This document shows positions 29,281-39,227 of a stretch of 64,000 bases of DNA, piece by piece. The notes beneath the pieces were generated by a model. That model searched no databases. It worked only from the letters and a program-made list of their open reading frames with translations, and had not been told where the DNA came from. The DNA comes from Idiomarina piscisalsi (lineage in GTDB: Bacteria; Pseudomonadota; Gammaproteobacteria; Enterobacterales; Alteromonadaceae). Location: contig NZ_PIQA01000001.1 of the NCBI RefSeq assembly GCF_003987095.1, positions 124,001-188,000 on the forward strand, written 5' to 3'. Each line of letters opens with the position of its first letter. The first letter of the stretch is position 1. Made by a program: the position numbers and the translations under genes.

Positions 29281-30365
29281 TGAGCGGAATTATTTTATTG
29301 TGTCGCGCTGGTTTTGAAGGCGACTGCGCCGCTGAAATTCAGGATAAAGCGACTGATCTTGGTATTTACGGATACTGCCAGACACAGCCGAACCAGGCTT
29401 ATGTTACTTATAATTGTCAGGCTGAAGAAGCGGAGCATATTGCCAGAAAGCTTCCGTTGAAAGACTTGGTGTTCGCACGCGAAATGTTCGCTTTGCTTAG
29501 CCCAATTAAACTGGCTGGCGTTGAAGACCGAGCCAGTGAGGTGATAAAAGCGTTAAAGCCGCATCAGGAAACCTTCGGCTTGGCTGGCGAGCTCCGGGTG
29601 GAAACACCTGATACAAACGAAGCTAATCAGTTATCAAAGTTTTGTCGGAAGTTCAGTGTTCCGCTTCGTCAGGCTTTGCGAAAAGAAGAACTGTTAAGTA
29701 ATAAACCGTTGGCAAAGCGTCCTTTACTGCATGTACTCTTTGTTAATTCAGCACATGCTCTGACCGGGTATTCATACAGTTATAACCAGACACCTTATGA
29801 CGGCGGTATTTTACGTCTAAGAATGCCAAAAGACGGGCCTAGCCGTTCGACGTTGAAGCTCGATGAGGCTTTTCAAGTGTTTGTTCCTGAAAGTGAGCAG
29901 GAAAAACGCATACATCCCGGTATGAAGGCCGTCGACTTAGGTGCTGCGCCAGGTGGCTGGACGTATCAGTTAGTGCGTCGGGGTATGATGGTACAGGCTG
30001 TTGATAACGGCCCTATGGCTGAGGCGTTAATGGAAACCGGGCAGGTTCAGCATGTAAAAGAAGATGGCTTTAAGTTTCGCCCAAAACGCAAAAACATTCA
30101 CTGGTTAGTTTGTGACATGGTTGAAAAGCCAGCCCGAGTCGGTGAGTTAATGACAAGCTGGTTGCTTGAAGGCGACTGTCAGGAAGCTATTTTTAACCTG
30201 AAGTTACCCATGCGTCAGCGCTATGCTGCGGTGAAAGAGTATCTGGAGCAAATAAAAGACCAGCTACAGACACAGGGCACGAAGCCATTCGAAATTCAGG
30301 CCAAGCACCTGTATCACGATCGTGAAGAAATAACAGTTCACTTGCGCTGGCTACCGAAGCAGTAA
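29280..30365 (+). CDS. rlmM: 23S rRNA (cytidine-2'-O)-methyltransferase RlmM
   Basis: Methylates the ribose of C2498 in 23S rRNA. The 361 residues match RlmM: N-terminal THUMP-like region, then a Rossmann methyltransferase with the SAM motif DLGAAPGGWTYQ around residue 221 and the acidic catalytic DMVEKP segment around 280. The start is the ATG that overlaps the ygdD stop (TAATG), with AGGAG ten bases upstream; longer in-frame starts lie inside ygdD. Confidence 0.95.
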   Translation: MSGIILLCRAGFEGDCAAEIQDKATDLGIYGYCQTQPNQAYVTYNCQAEEAEHIARKLPLKDLVFAREMFALLSPIKLAGVEDRASEVIKALKPHQETFGLAGELRVETPDTNEANQLSKFCRKFSVPLRQALRKEELLSNKPLAKRPLLHVLFVNSAHALTGYSYSYNQTPYDGGILRLRMPKDGPSRSTLKLDEAFQVFVPESEQEKRIHPGMKAVDLGAAPGGWTYQLVRRGMMVQAVDNGPMAEALMETGQVQHVKEDGFKFRPKRKNIHWLVCDMVEKPARVGELMTSWLLEGDCQEAIFNLKLPMRQRYAAVKEYLEQIKDQLQTQGTKPFEIQAKHLYHDREEITVHLRWLPKQ

Positions 30366-30372
30366 AGGGACG

Positions 30373-30399
30373 AGCAGGCTTTCACCGGGAAAGCCTGCT
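30373..30399. terminator. Hairpin between convergent rlmM and icd
   Basis: An 11-bp perfect stem (AGCAGGCTTTC and GAAAGCCTGCT, five-base loop) lies between the two stops. Neither side has a T-run, so it may stabilise 3' ends or terminate weakly. Confidence 0.55.
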
Positions 30400-30408
30400 G
30401 TAAACTGA

Positions 30409-31413
30409 TTACAGGCGGTCGATAACCGCTTGAGTAAAGTCTGTTGTGCCGTGCGAACCACCGAGATCGCGGGTGGTGCGATCGCCGGACTCAATAACGT
30501 CCGCCAGAGCTTTGGTGATCTTTTCCGCTTTGTCGGCCATGCCTAAGTATTCCAGCATTTGAATAGAAGCCAGAATAACAGAGCTTGGATTGGCCAGGTT
30601 TTTACCCGCAATGTCTGGTGCAGAGCCGTGAACCGCTTCAAAAATGGCGCAGTCTTTACCAATGTTAGCGCCTGGCGCCATGCCCAAACCACCGACGAGG
30701 CCGGCACATAAGTCTGACAAAATATCACCAAAGAGGTTGGTGGTGACAATAACGTCGAACTCTTCCGGGTTCATAACTAAGCGCATACACGCCGCATCGA
30801 CAATCATCTCAGCAGATTCGATATCTGGGTATTCTTCGGCAATTTCGCGAGCTACTTTCAGGAATAAACCAGAAGTGGATTTCAAAATATTGGCTTTATG
30901 TACTGCCGTTACTTTTTTACGGCCTTCGCGACGGGCTGTTTCGTAAGCAAAACGCACGATACGCTCAGCACCTTCACGCGTGATTTTGCTCATAGCCTCG
31001 GCTTCGTTACCGTCTTCTGAGACTTTTTGACCAAGGCCTGAGTACATGCCTTCGGTGTTCTCGCGGATAGTAATGATATCAATATTTTCGTAGCGTGCCT
31101 GAGTACCTTTGAACGACAATACGGGACGCATATTTGCGTACAGCCCGAAGTGCTTGCGAAGACTGACATTAATCGAGGTAAAACCTTCGCCAACGGGGGT
31201 CGTTAATGGACCTTTTAAAGTAACACCGTTACGAGCGATAGCATCAAGTGTATTCTGTGGCAGAAGCTCGCCAGTTTTTTCTAAAGCGGTTAAACCGGCT
31301 TCTACATATTCGTATTCAAAATCGCAACCTGCTTTGTCGAGAATGGCTGTTGCCGACTTAACAATATCGGGACCAATACCGTCGCCTGGAATAACTGTGA
31401 TTGTCTTGCTCAT
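30409..31413 (-). CDS. Isocitrate dehydrogenase (NAD+ type)
   Basis: Oxidative decarboxylation of isocitrate to 2-oxoglutarate. The 334-residue protein belongs to the short isocitrate/isopropylmalate family. Substrate motif NVSLRKHFGLYANMRP around residue 83 favours isocitrate, and HGSAPDIAGK (around 268) fits NAD+ rather than NADP+. It is much shorter than E. coli Icd (416). Expression appears monocistronic, with AAGGAAC before the ATG. An NADP enzyme may exist elsewhere. Confidence 0.9.
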   Translation of the reverse strand: MSKTITVIPGDGIGPDIVKSATAILDKAGCDFEYEYVEAGLTALEKTGELLPQNTLDAIARNGVTLKGPLTTPVGEGFTSINVSLRKHFGLYANMRPVLSFKGTQARYENIDIITIRENTEGMYSGLGQKVSEDGNEAEAMSKITREGAERIVRFAYETARREGRKKVTAVHKANILKSTSGLFLKVAREIAEEYPDIESAEMIVDAACMRLVMNPEEFDVIVTTNLFGDILSDLCAGLVGGLGMAPGANIGKDCAIFEAVHGSAPDIAGKNLANPSSVILASIQMLEYLGMADKAEKITKALADVIESGDRTTRDLGGSHGTTDFTQAVIDRL

Positions 31414-31518
31414 TTAAAGAGTTCCTTCAAACCGTGTTACAACTAAATACAGGCAGTAATTCTACCACCCCTACAGTTTATGTGACTAGAAAAGCATTAT
31501 TCACCAAGTGAATAGGTG

Positions 31519-33039
31519 CTATAAGGGAGAGTGACAATGACTCTCAAACGCTGCTATCTGCTTCACTTTTTGAGCACTCGTTGGTGTTGCTCCTAATGCT
31601 TCATAGCAAGAGTCTAGCAGCTTCTGAGCCGAGTCGCTTAATTCTGCTTGTGGGTGATACACCTTAACCGCCAGAAAATGGGCAACGTAGAATAGGGCGG
31701 TTAACTTTTTGTCAGTTGTTTGTTCTGGATCAAGCAGTAAGTGTGTCTTCTCGGGCAGTTGCCAGCGAGCAACCAGTTGACGACTGCGTCTAAAGTCAGC
31801 CGGATCTAACGCTGAGCCGACCCAGCTACTGCAATAAAAGTGCTCGATAACCGATACTTTTGGCCATTTAGATGATTTTAATAACTCAGGATGGCGGAAC
31901 AGGTTGGCACCTGACAGCAATGCTAACAGCGGAGCCGGGGTTGGGAGCCTAATACCGCTACTTTCGCTGAGCTTTTCCAGTAGTCTACACAGTAAATTGA
32001 TACGCTGCGTAAGTGCCTTATGCAGCGGTATACTATTTAGCGAAAACTGGTGCTGCAAAAAAGCCGTCGCAAGAATAATGGAAGCGCGTTTGGCGCCCAA
32101 CCATAGATACGCCTGCTTAATATCCATTTTAGCGGCTTCATCATTATTGATGCGTTCATTCTCTATGACGGACTGATGCATCGACTCGCTTAAATAGGGC
32201 ACTTTTCTAATTTGCTGTATCACCGCATTGAGTGAACCGGACGCGTTCGCGTATCGATTAATGGCTGTAAGCAATGCTTTCGGTGTTTGCAAAGTAGAGG
32301 GTCTGGCCTCAAGTAAAAAGTCCCGGTGTTTCACCAGTGACTCGAGAATGTCTGAGTCTGTTGGTTCGTTAGTCGGCTGCCACTGCTTTAGCTGCTCCGC
32401 ACTCACATAAAATGGCGTATGCAGCTTATGAGGAAATGCCAATAAAAACTGACCTTTTTGATAATCCATCAGTAGTGCGGAACGCGACTTTTTAGTGTGC
32501 TTAAAGCGTTGGCCTGTAAAATAACGACAAAAGCCGGCGCTTTGCTTCATTAATGGCCAGAACTTGTATCGGAAAATACTGTTTAGTTGAGGTGCGAACT
32601 CAACTTCCGGAGCCACACGCTGTTGCTGAACCCGCGATATGAGCGCCACCCAATGCCGATAAAACGCAATATCATGTGAGTCGAAACGCAAGGGTTTCAA
32701 TGCTTCTAACCAAAGCGCCTGGCGCAGTTGCTTAGAGCGCCAGTAATCCACACTGTCATTAATACAGGCACTCAGACAAGCGGCTGCTAATACTCGCCGG
32801 TAATGGGTGTGCAAAGCCAGAGCTTTTCCTAACTTTAATGCGTTAACAGCCTGAGCCAGGAACTCAACGAGCTTATCGTTATTTTCGAAACGGGCCTGAG
32901 CGTAGCAGGGAAGTAATTCAGGCCAGCGATACTCTTGAAACTCTTCATCAAGCGACTTTACAAATTGATACAGCTGGCGAATGTCATGCTTGTCCATTAG
33001 CCCGTAAGCTTTAGCACAACAATTAGCGAGCTTGTTCAT
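31519..33039 (-). CDS. HDOD-like domain protein, unknown function
   Basis: I do not recognise a characterised homologue. The 506-residue soluble protein is helical throughout. Residues about 260-345 (LLTAINRYANASGSLNAVI, then DIKQAYLWLGAKRASIIL) follow the HDOD pattern used in signalling proteins, but catalytic HD metal residues are not evident, as usual for HDOD. The N-terminal half is Cys- and Leu-rich without a known domain. Its ATG overlaps the DUF3192 stop, so it is translationally coupled to that gene and ends the ppnN run. Confidence 0.65.
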   Translation of the reverse strand: MNKLANCCAKAYGLMDKHDIRQLYQFVKSLDEEFQEYRWPELLPCYAQARFENNDKLVEFLAQAVNALKLGKALALHTHYRRVLAAACLSACINDSVDYWRSKQLRQALWLEALKPLRFDSHDIAFYRHWVALISRVQQQRVAPEVEFAPQLNSIFRYKFWPLMKQSAGFCRYFTGQRFKHTKKSRSALLMDYQKGQFLLAFPHKLHTPFYVSAEQLKQWQPTNEPTDSDILESLVKHRDFLLEARPSTLQTPKALLTAINRYANASGSLNAVIQQIRKVPYLSESMHQSVIENERINNDEAAKMDIKQAYLWLGAKRASIILATAFLQHQFSLNSIPLHKALTQRINLLCRLLEKLSESSGIRLPTPAPLLALLSGANLFRHPELLKSSKWPKVSVIEHFYCSSWVGSALDPADFRRSRQLVARWQLPEKTHLLLDPEQTTDKKLTALFYVAHFLAVKVYHPQAELSDSAQKLLDSCYEALGATPTSAQKVKQIAAFESHCHSPL

Positions 33040-33422
33040 TGTCGCCTCTGAGCGTTCTGGTAGTCTTGGTAAGAGTCATTACCCCAGGCAATAAGTTCAT
33101 TATTTTTGAACACCAAAGGGGTGCATTCGTCTTTGGTCGTAATACCGTCAGAGGTAACATGATGAGTACGGTAAAACAGAACTTGCATGTCACCTTGTTC
33201 AGACGATTTAGCTTCATTGATGTCGGGAGAGCCTAATATCCGAATAACACTGTCTTTCGACATGCCTAAGTCGAGTTGACCAATTTGACGTGCATTATAG
33301 GTTTCACGCTCCTGCCATTTAAGATCGGCCGGATCAGCCTGATACAACATCAGGACTAATCCGACAATTGCCAGATAGCTAACAGCGCCTATGGCTAAAA
33401 TGACAAAAACTTTGTTTTTCAT
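33036..33422 (-). CDS. DUF3192 membrane-anchored protein
   Basis: Unknown function. The 128 residues have one N-terminal membrane helix (about 5-27) and a small extracytoplasmic domain with LDLGMSKDSVIRILGSPD, resembling the BamE/OmlA fold, then YRTHHVTSDGITTKDECTPLVF, typical of DUF3192. There is no lipobox cysteine, so it is membrane-anchored, not a lipoprotein. It lies seven bases after ppnN and overlaps the HDOD-like gene by four. Confidence 0.8.
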   Translation of the reverse strand: MKNKVFVILAIGAVSYLAIVGLVLMLYQADPADLKWQERETYNARQIGQLDLGMSKDSVIRILGSPDINEAKSSEQGDMQVLFYRTHHVTSDGITTKDECTPLVFKNNELIAWGNDSYQDYQNAQRRQ

Positions 33423-33429
33423 AACCCGC

Positions 33430-34785
33430 TTAATCAGTAACGACTTTATAGCAAGGATAGTACACCGAACCCGGTAACTTCATACGACCTTGTTCGACGA
33501 ACGCTTGCAATAATACGTCCAGTCGCTTCATTAACTGGGTTTCACCATGAATGGTGAATACACCTTTTTCGCGAATGCGGCGAATACCGTCGTCTTTCAC
33601 ATTACCGGCAACAATAGCTGAGAAGGCGCGACGCAAGTCAGCGGCTAACTCTTCTTTTGGTTGGTCAGGGTGCAAGTTCAACGCGGCCACATTGTCGTGT
33701 GTTGGCACAAATGGGCGCTGGAAATTGTCGTCGATAAACAATGTCCAGTTGAAGTAATAGGCATCGCCCGAGTCGCGGCGATACTGCTTCACCGAAGCCA
33801 TACCGGCACTCATATGCTGAGCGACACTGGCAGGGTCAGCAATAATAATACGGTACAGTTGACGAGCTTCTTCACCCAATGTCTCGATAATGAATTCATC
33901 TAAGGCTTCGAAATAGTCACGTGAACTTTCAGGCCCGGTTAAAATGACCGGTAAGCTTTGCTGCTGATTTTTCGGATGCATTAAAATGCCCAGTAAATAA
34001 AGCAGTTCTTCGGCAGTGCCTGCGCCACCGGGGAATATAACAATGCCGTGTGCGCAACGAATAAAGGCTTCCAGACGCTTTTCAATGTCCGGTAAAATGA
34101 CCAGTTCGTTGACAATAGGGTTAGGTGGCTCAGCGGCAATGATGCCTGGCTCTGTTAATCCCAAATACCGGCCGCCGCTGATGCGCTGCTTAGCGTGACC
34201 AATAGTCGCGCCTTTCATAGGGCCTTTCATAGCGCCGGGACCGCAACCTGTACAGATATTCAAACCACGAAGGCCCAGCTGGTAACCTACTTCCTTGGTA
34301 TACTTGTACTCTTCTTCACTAATTGAGTGACCACCCCAGCATACCACCATGTCAGGCTCTTGCATGGCCTGAACGGTACGAGCGTTGCGCAGAATATCGA
34401 AAACAACATGGGTTAGGGTGGCGCTATCTGCGTCTTTAAGCTCCTCTTCTGAATAACGCTCGCCGGTAAATAGAATGTCTCGAAGTACTGATTCCAGTAG
34501 CTCACGAATACCCACAATAAGTTCACCGTCAACAAACGCTTCTTCTGGCGGCTCAATGAGTTCGATTTTTATGCCGCGCTCTTTGCGTATGATATTAACG
34601 GAGAAGTCTTGGTACTTGTCGTAAATCTCTGCGCTGCTGTCGGTGTTACTACCGGCATTCAATACGGCAAGGCAGCAGTTTCTGAAAAGCTTATAGAGTT
34701 GGCTGTTTGAAGATTTTTTTAGTCGTTCTATTTCTAGTTGTGACAACAGAGACATCGTGCCTCTGGGAGAAATACTTGCTCTCAT
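33430..34785 (-). CDS. ppnN: Pyrimidine/purine nucleotide 5'-monophosphate nucleosidase
   Basis: Hydrolyses nucleoside monophosphates to base and ribose phosphate; in E. coli it is stimulated by (p)ppGpp. The 451 residues align with E. coli PpnN (YgdH) from ISPRGTM at the start to [11 protein letters not shown] at the end. The LOG-family motif PGGAGTAEE and [17 protein letters not shown] are intact. AAAGGAG lies twelve bases before the ATG; the shared ISPxGxM N-terminus supports this start. It leads a minus-strand group with DUF3192 and the HDOD-like protein. Confidence 0.95.
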   Translation of the reverse strand: MRASISPRGTMSLLSQLEIERLKKSSNSQLYKLFRNCCLAVLNAGSNTDSSAEIYDKYQDFSVNIIRKERGIKIELIEPPEEAFVDGELIVGIRELLESVLRDILFTGERYSEEELKDADSATLTHVVFDILRNARTVQAMQEPDMVVCWGGHSISEEEYKYTKEVGYQLGLRGLNICTGCGPGAMKGPMKGATIGHAKQRISGGRYLGLTEPGIIAAEPPNPIVNELVILPDIEKRLEAFIRCAHGIVIFPGGAGTAEELLYLLGILMHPKNQQQSLPVILTGPESSRDYFEALDEFIIETLGEEARQLYRIIIADPASVAQHMSAGMASVKQYRRDSGDAYYFNWTLFIDDNFQRPFVPTHDNVAALNLHPDQPKEELAADLRRAFSAIVAGNVKDDGIRRIREKGVFTIHGETQLMKRLDVLLQAFVEQGRMKLPGSVYYPCYKVVTD

Positions 34786-34810
34786 TATTATTTAATACTC
34801 CTTTACAAAG

Positions 34811-34826
34811 GGTGACCCTTGTCACC
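34811..34826. repeat. Short hairpin between the diguanylate cyclase and ppnN
   Basis: GGTGAC-CCTT-GTCACC forms a perfect 6-bp stem, slightly extendable, in the 59-base gap. It has no T-run on the minus strand; it could be a weak terminator, a processing site or an operator. Confidence 0.4.
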
Positions 34827-34844
34827 TTATATGGCACCTCATCA

Positions 34845-36392
34845 TTAGTATCCGTCCGGTGCCAGAATAACGTTGTTTCGTCCGTTTTCTTTCGCTTGAT
34901 ACAGTGCTTTGTCAGCACGCTCAAAAACAGACACTGTGGTGTCGTTGTTATTTTTAAAAGACGCCACGCCTGCCGATACAGTAATGCGAATATCGTCAGT
35001 TTTAAACTTAAATGGGATATTAGCGACTTTTTCTCGGGCTAATTCCATCTTTTCTTTTACTTGATTCTCATCAAGACAAAAGATAATAGCAAATTCTTCA
35101 CCACCATAGCGACAAACAAAACCATCATTTTTTAGCGCTTTGTTCAAGGTGCCAGCGATGACCTGCAGGGTTTTATCGCCCGCAATATGTCCGAAGTTGT
35201 CATTTACGTCTTTAAAAAAGTCAACATCGGCAATGGCGATGGTGAGAGCGGTTTGCCCTTTTTGCCAACGTGCAAACTCCATATTCAATCGTTCTTCAAA
35301 CGCAGAGCGGTTAGGCAATTTTGTTAACGCGTCCTGTAAACTGCGGAATTTTTGTTGTGCCAGCTCTCGCTTGTAACGCTCAACTTCCGCTTCTGTCTGG
35401 CGTAATTTGTCTTCAAGTTCGCTAGTATTTTTGGTGAAGTTTTCGCGCTCTTGGTTTTGTAGCAAGATATGCTGCTCCAACGTAACCCCCAGTTGCTCTA
35501 ACTTGCTGCCTACCGTTTCCTTCAGTTCGAAAAGCTCTGAAGCACCATGAACACAGTCAGAAATATCAGATACGCCCAACTTTAGCTTTTCATTGAGCTC
35601 GCTGCGCTGCTCGTCAAAGTAAACGGAGGTACTAACCGTCGTACCCAGAATACTATTAACAGACTCTAATGAAGCGTTGAGTTGCTGTAAAAAGCTCTGA
35701 GCCGACTTACGTTCTTCATTCACGCTGTTGAAAATAAGCCGCATAACTTTAAGGCTGATGGTCATCAGGGTGTCGAGGCTTTGAGGTTTTTGCAGCGCTG
35801 TTTTAACTTGTTGTAATGCTTCTGCGGAGTTACCGCTAAATTCAACTTCGCTTAACAAATCAAATAATTGAGCTTGATAGGTCTCAGTAGCAACGGCATC
35901 TGCTTTGGGTTCGTTTTTAGTGACAGCGCATTGGTGTGATAAATTCAGTAAGCGATTAACCAGCGGCAAATAGTGGGTAAGCGCCATGGTCGGCTTTTCA
36001 AACGCTTTCTCAATACTGGCCAATTCTTTTTCAGCTTGCCTTGTTGAGGGTTCGAGTTTCGCCAAAGCGTTTGAGATAGTGTCAGTGGTTTGCTTAGTTT
36101 GCTGCTGAAATTTAATGGTGTAATCAGCAATAGCACCGCTGAGCTTTTCAATCAGCGGGTCAAGTACAGCAGCCGATGCATTTTGCTGAATTTGGCTACG
36201 AAGTTGGTGAATAATGGAGTCTAAATCGTTGTCAACACCATTGAGCGCCAGGCACAACTGATTAACAAACTCAGAGTAGCGCTCTGAGTCACGGCGATAA
36301 TCGTCCTCGAGTTGTTTTCTCGACTGAATGCTTTGTTTTAATTTCTTGCTTAGGTGTTGCACCTGCTCTTGCGGTGTTTCAGGTATTGACAC
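34845..36392 (-). CDS. Diguanylate cyclase with N-terminal coiled-coil region
   Basis: Predicted c-di-GMP synthase, cytoplasmic: no membrane segment or signal is seen. Of 515 residues, about 1-350 are helical with coiled-coil character (notably 320-350) and no recognised sensor. The C-terminal domain has intact RYGGEEF (GGEEF at 430-434) and the ADKALYQAKENGRN segment. No RxxD inhibitory site is present. The start is GTG with AAGGTGAG upstream. It is divergent from the M61 peptidase gene across 151 bases, and upstream of ppnN on the same strand. Confidence 0.88.
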   Translation of the reverse strand: MSIPETPQEQVQHLSKKLKQSIQSRKQLEDDYRRDSERYSEFVNQLCLALNGVDNDLDSIIHQLRSQIQQNASAAVLDPLIEKLSGAIADYTIKFQQQTKQTTDTISNALAKLEPSTRQAEKELASIEKAFEKPTMALTHYLPLVNRLLNLSHQCAVTKNEPKADAVATETYQAQLFDLLSEVEFSGNSAEALQQVKTALQKPQSLDTLMTISLKVMRLIFNSVNEERKSAQSFLQQLNASLESVNSILGTTVSTSVYFDEQRSELNEKLKLGVSDISDCVHGASELFELKETVGSKLEQLGVTLEQHILLQNQERENFTKNTSELEDKLRQTEAEVERYKRELAQQKFRSLQDALTKLPNRSAFEERLNMEFARWQKGQTALTIAIADVDFFKDVNDNFGHIAGDKTLQVIAGTLNKALKNDGFVCRYGGEEFAIIFCLDENQVKEKMELAREKVANIPFKFKTDDIRITVSAGVASFKNNNDTTVSVFERADKALYQAKENGRNNVILAPDGY

Positions 36393-36543
36393 TACTCACC
36401 TTCTTACTTTACTGACAACTTAGGTTAATACGAACCTTTAGGTGACAAAGTTTATCGGTTTCTTCATTAAATACTACTCCCAGATTGTGGTAGTCTTATC
36501 ATTTATTTCCTAACAAAAAAGTCGAAAATAGCGGGGACGTACT

Positions 36544-38325
36544 GTGCGTATAAGCGTATTAGCATTATCGGTTCTATTAACATCTTCTGCGGCTTGGGCA
36601 GATACTGACTATAAAATTGATCTGACTCAACCAGAACACCAGCGAGGGAACGTTAGCATTACGTTCCCTGAAACGAACGAGCAGTTTCTGGACATTAAAA
36701 TGCCGGCCTGGCGCACAGGGTATTATCGTATTTTAAATTTGGCCAATGGAGTTAGGGACTTTACCGCGAAAACGAACGGACAGAACCTGCGCTGGGAAAA
36801 AGTGGATAAAAGTACCTGGCGTATCCACTTACCGAAAAACGCGGGTGAAGTGACGGTTAATTATGAAATCTATGCTGATCAGCTGGGCCGCAGAAGTCGT
36901 CATATTGACGACAGCCACGCCTACTTAGATGCATCCGCGGTTTTTATGTACGCTGATAAATGGCGTAACGACCCGGTCAAAGTTTCCTTAGACGTACCTT
37001 CTGAGTGGCGCAGCTATTCCGGTATGGAGCGCGAGGGTGATCATAGCTTTGTCGCCGATAACTGGGATGTATTGGTCGACTCGCCAATAGAAACAGGTAT
37101 TAATAAGCACTTTGCCTTTGAACAGGGCGGACGCGACTATGAAGTGGTGTTCTGGGGCGAAGGCAACTACGGCGCTGAACAGACAGTTGCAGACCTGGAA
37201 AAATTAGTAGCTACCGGTGACTCTATTTGGAGCAGTTACCCTTATGAGCGCTACGTTTTTATGATTCATGCAACTTCCGGGGCTGGTGGGGCAACCGAGC
37301 ATAAAAATTCAACGGTTATTCAACGCCCACGTTATAGCTTTGCCAGTCGGGATGATTATTTGTCGTTTATGTCGACGGCATCTCACGAATTCGTACATAC
37401 CTGGAACGTGAAGGCTTATCGGCCAGACGGTCTGGTGCCTTACGACTACCAAAAAGAGAACTATACAGACTTATTCTGGATAGCCGAAGGCTCAACCAGT
37501 TACTTCCAAAATCATTTGCTGCTGCAGGCAGGCATTATGGAACCGGAAGAGTACTTTGAGCGGCTAGCGAGCGGTATCGATCGCTATAATGCGAAGCCTG
37601 GCCGCGAGGTTATGTCAGTGGCAGAGGCTTCTTTTGAAGCTTGGATTGATCAGTATGGAGATCGTGCTCACAACGACTCCGTAAGTATTTATTCGGAAGG
37701 TGCGTTAGTCTCCTGGATGCTCGATAATGCGTTACTTGAGGCAACGGACGGTGAGGTTAGCTATCGCGATGTACACAACGAACTTTACAAGCGCTTTGAT
37801 GCCGACGAACAGGGCTTTAAGGCCAGCGATGTGCTGGCAATTCTTAATGACTTAACTGGTGACTCGTGGCAGCAATGGTGGCAGAACAATGTCGAAACAC
37901 CAGCAGCCGATATTCCATTTGAGAAAATGCTGAACGATGCGGGCTTAAAGCTGGTCTACGAAGAAAATGATGAGCCAGAAAACTGGACAGGTTGGCGTGC
38001 ATCAAAAGTAGACGGTGGTATGGAGTTGACTCAAGTCAGCCGTGGTAGCCCGGCATGGGAAGCTGGCTTTAGGCCGGATGATGTCATTGTTGCGTACGAC
38101 GGCCATACGGTTATGCAGGGGCGTTTTGAGGAAGCGCTTCAAGAGTATGAAGCGGGTGACGAAGTTAAGGTCACTTTCTTCCGTCGTAATCAATTGCATG
38201 AAAAAACGCTGAAGCTCGAGCAGACACCGGCAACCGATGCTTCGATTAAGCCAGTAGACGCGCCTACTGCTGAACAGAAAGCGCGCTTCTTACAGTGGTT
38301 GCAAATTCCGCACCCAAACGCGTAA
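36544..38325 (+). CDS. M61-family metallopeptidase with PDZ domain
   Basis: Secreted zinc aminopeptidase-like protein (M61, glycyl-aminopeptidase family). The 593 residues have a signal peptide (cut after AWA, about residue 19), an N-terminal beta domain, the gluzincin site HEFVH at 281-285 with the third ligand Glu at about 315 (IAEGSTSY), and a C-terminal PDZ domain at about 480-565 (SRGSPAWEAGFRPDDVI). The start is GTG at 36544 with GGGGAC upstream. Substrate unknown; location probably periplasmic. Confidence 0.88.
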   Translation: MRISVLALSVLLTSSAAWADTDYKIDLTQPEHQRGNVSITFPETNEQFLDIKMPAWRTGYYRILNLANGVRDFTAKTNGQNLRWEKVDKSTWRIHLPKNAGEVTVNYEIYADQLGRRSRHIDDSHAYLDASAVFMYADKWRNDPVKVSLDVPSEWRSYSGMEREGDHSFVADNWDVLVDSPIETGINKHFAFEQGGRDYEVVFWGEGNYGAEQTVADLEKLVATGDSIWSSYPYERYVFMIHATSGAGGATEHKNSTVIQRPRYSFASRDDYLSFMSTASHEFVHTWNVKAYRPDGLVPYDYQKENYTDLFWIAEGSTSYFQNHLLLQAGIMEPEEYFERLASGIDRYNAKPGREVMSVAEASFEAWIDQYGDRAHNDSVSIYSEGALVSWMLDNALLEATDGEVSYRDVHNELYKRFDADEQGFKASDVLAILNDLTGDSWQQWWQNNVETPAADIPFEKMLNDAGLKLVYEENDEPENWTGWRASKVDGGMELTQVSRGSPAWEAGFRPDDVIVAYDGHTVMQGRFEEALQEYEAGDEVKVTFFRRNQLHEKTLKLEQTPATDASIKPVDAPTAEQKARFLQWLQIPHPNA

Positions 38326-38337
38326 CTTCCTGAACCT

Positions 38338-39168
38338 TTACTGACGGGCCATGCGCTGCATTTGCGGCGCTGGCTCGAAATTGGAGCGAAACGGGTTTAT
38401 ATCCAGCCCACCTCGTCGTGTGTAGCGTGCGTAAACACTCAGCTTCTTAACACCAAGAGCGAGTATGTCCTGAAAAATTCGCTCGACACATTGCTCATGA
38501 AACTCATTGTGACCCCGAAAAGACACCAAATAAGCTAATAAAGCCGCTCTGTCTATTTTAGGCCCCTGATAATGAATGGAGACTGACCCCCAGTCGGGCT
38601 GGTTGGTGATTAAGCAGTTTGATTTTAGCAAGTGGCTGTGCAGCTTTTCTTCTACTTCTTCAGCATTGTCTTCAAGCTTCAACAGCTCCGGGCGGTAATC
38701 ATAATGCTCAATATCGATATCCTGCGTGTCTATGCATTCGCCCTGAAAGTCAGCAATAGCTTCATGAGCCACACGACTTAATGGGGTCAGTTGGACAGAC
38801 ACTGAGTCGCCTGCACAGGCTGACAAATCTTTTTTCATAATGTTTTGAACGTCGCTCCAAGTGTCGAAACGGCTGTCATTAAAGCTGTTAAGGTATAACT
38901 TGAAAGACTTTGACTCGATCAGGTTAGGGCTGGCAGCAGGCACTTCAAAATAACCGATAGCTACTTGCGGTAAGCCTTTGGTATTCAACCATGAGAGTTC
39001 ATAACCGGTCCATTGATCAACACCGCTAAAGGGAAGTTCGCCTGAAATGCCAATAGGCTCCCGGTTTAATGAGCGTGGAACAGCCTGTAACTGAGTGGAA
39101 TCGTATTGGCTTGGGTATTCGGTTTGCTGGCCAAGGCTTAAATGGCCGAGTGCATCCTTTTTTGGCAT
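38338..39168 (-). CDS. queF: NADPH-dependent 7-cyano-7-deazaguanine reductase
   Basis: Reduces preQ0 to preQ1 for queuosine in tRNA. The 276 residues match the bimodular (YqcD) type: [15 protein letters not shown] around residue 90, the catalytic cysteine in [15 protein letters not shown] around 187, and [12 protein letters not shown] prefer ATG 39168, eight bases after GGAG; an in-frame GTG at 39177 touches that site. It is divergent from syd, its E. coli neighbour too. Confidence 0.96.
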   Translation of the reverse strand: MPKKDALGHLSLGQQTEYPSQYDSTQLQAVPRSLNREPIGISGELPFSGVDQWTGYELSWLNTKGLPQVAIGYFEVPAASPNLIESKSFKLYLNSFNDSRFDTWSDVQNIMKKDLSACAGDSVSVQLTPLSRVAHEAIADFQGECIDTQDIDIEHYDYRPELLKLEDNAEEVEEKLHSHLLKSNCLITNQPDWGSVSIHYQGPKIDRAALLAYLVSFRGHNEFHEQCVERIFQDILALGVKKLSVYARYTRRGGLDINPFRSNFEPAPQMQRMARQ

Positions 39169-39227
39169 TTGTGTCACTCCGTACGTACAATGACGCCATT
39201 GTAAAATGTCTGAGTGAGCAGTACCAG

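Noticed and set aside
31498-31514. TATTCAC-CAA-GTGAATA hairpin after the HDOD-like gene as a terminator
   Set aside because: Perfect 7-bp stem but three-base loop, AT-rich and without a T-run, so termination is doubtful; the HDOD-like stop lies five bases away.
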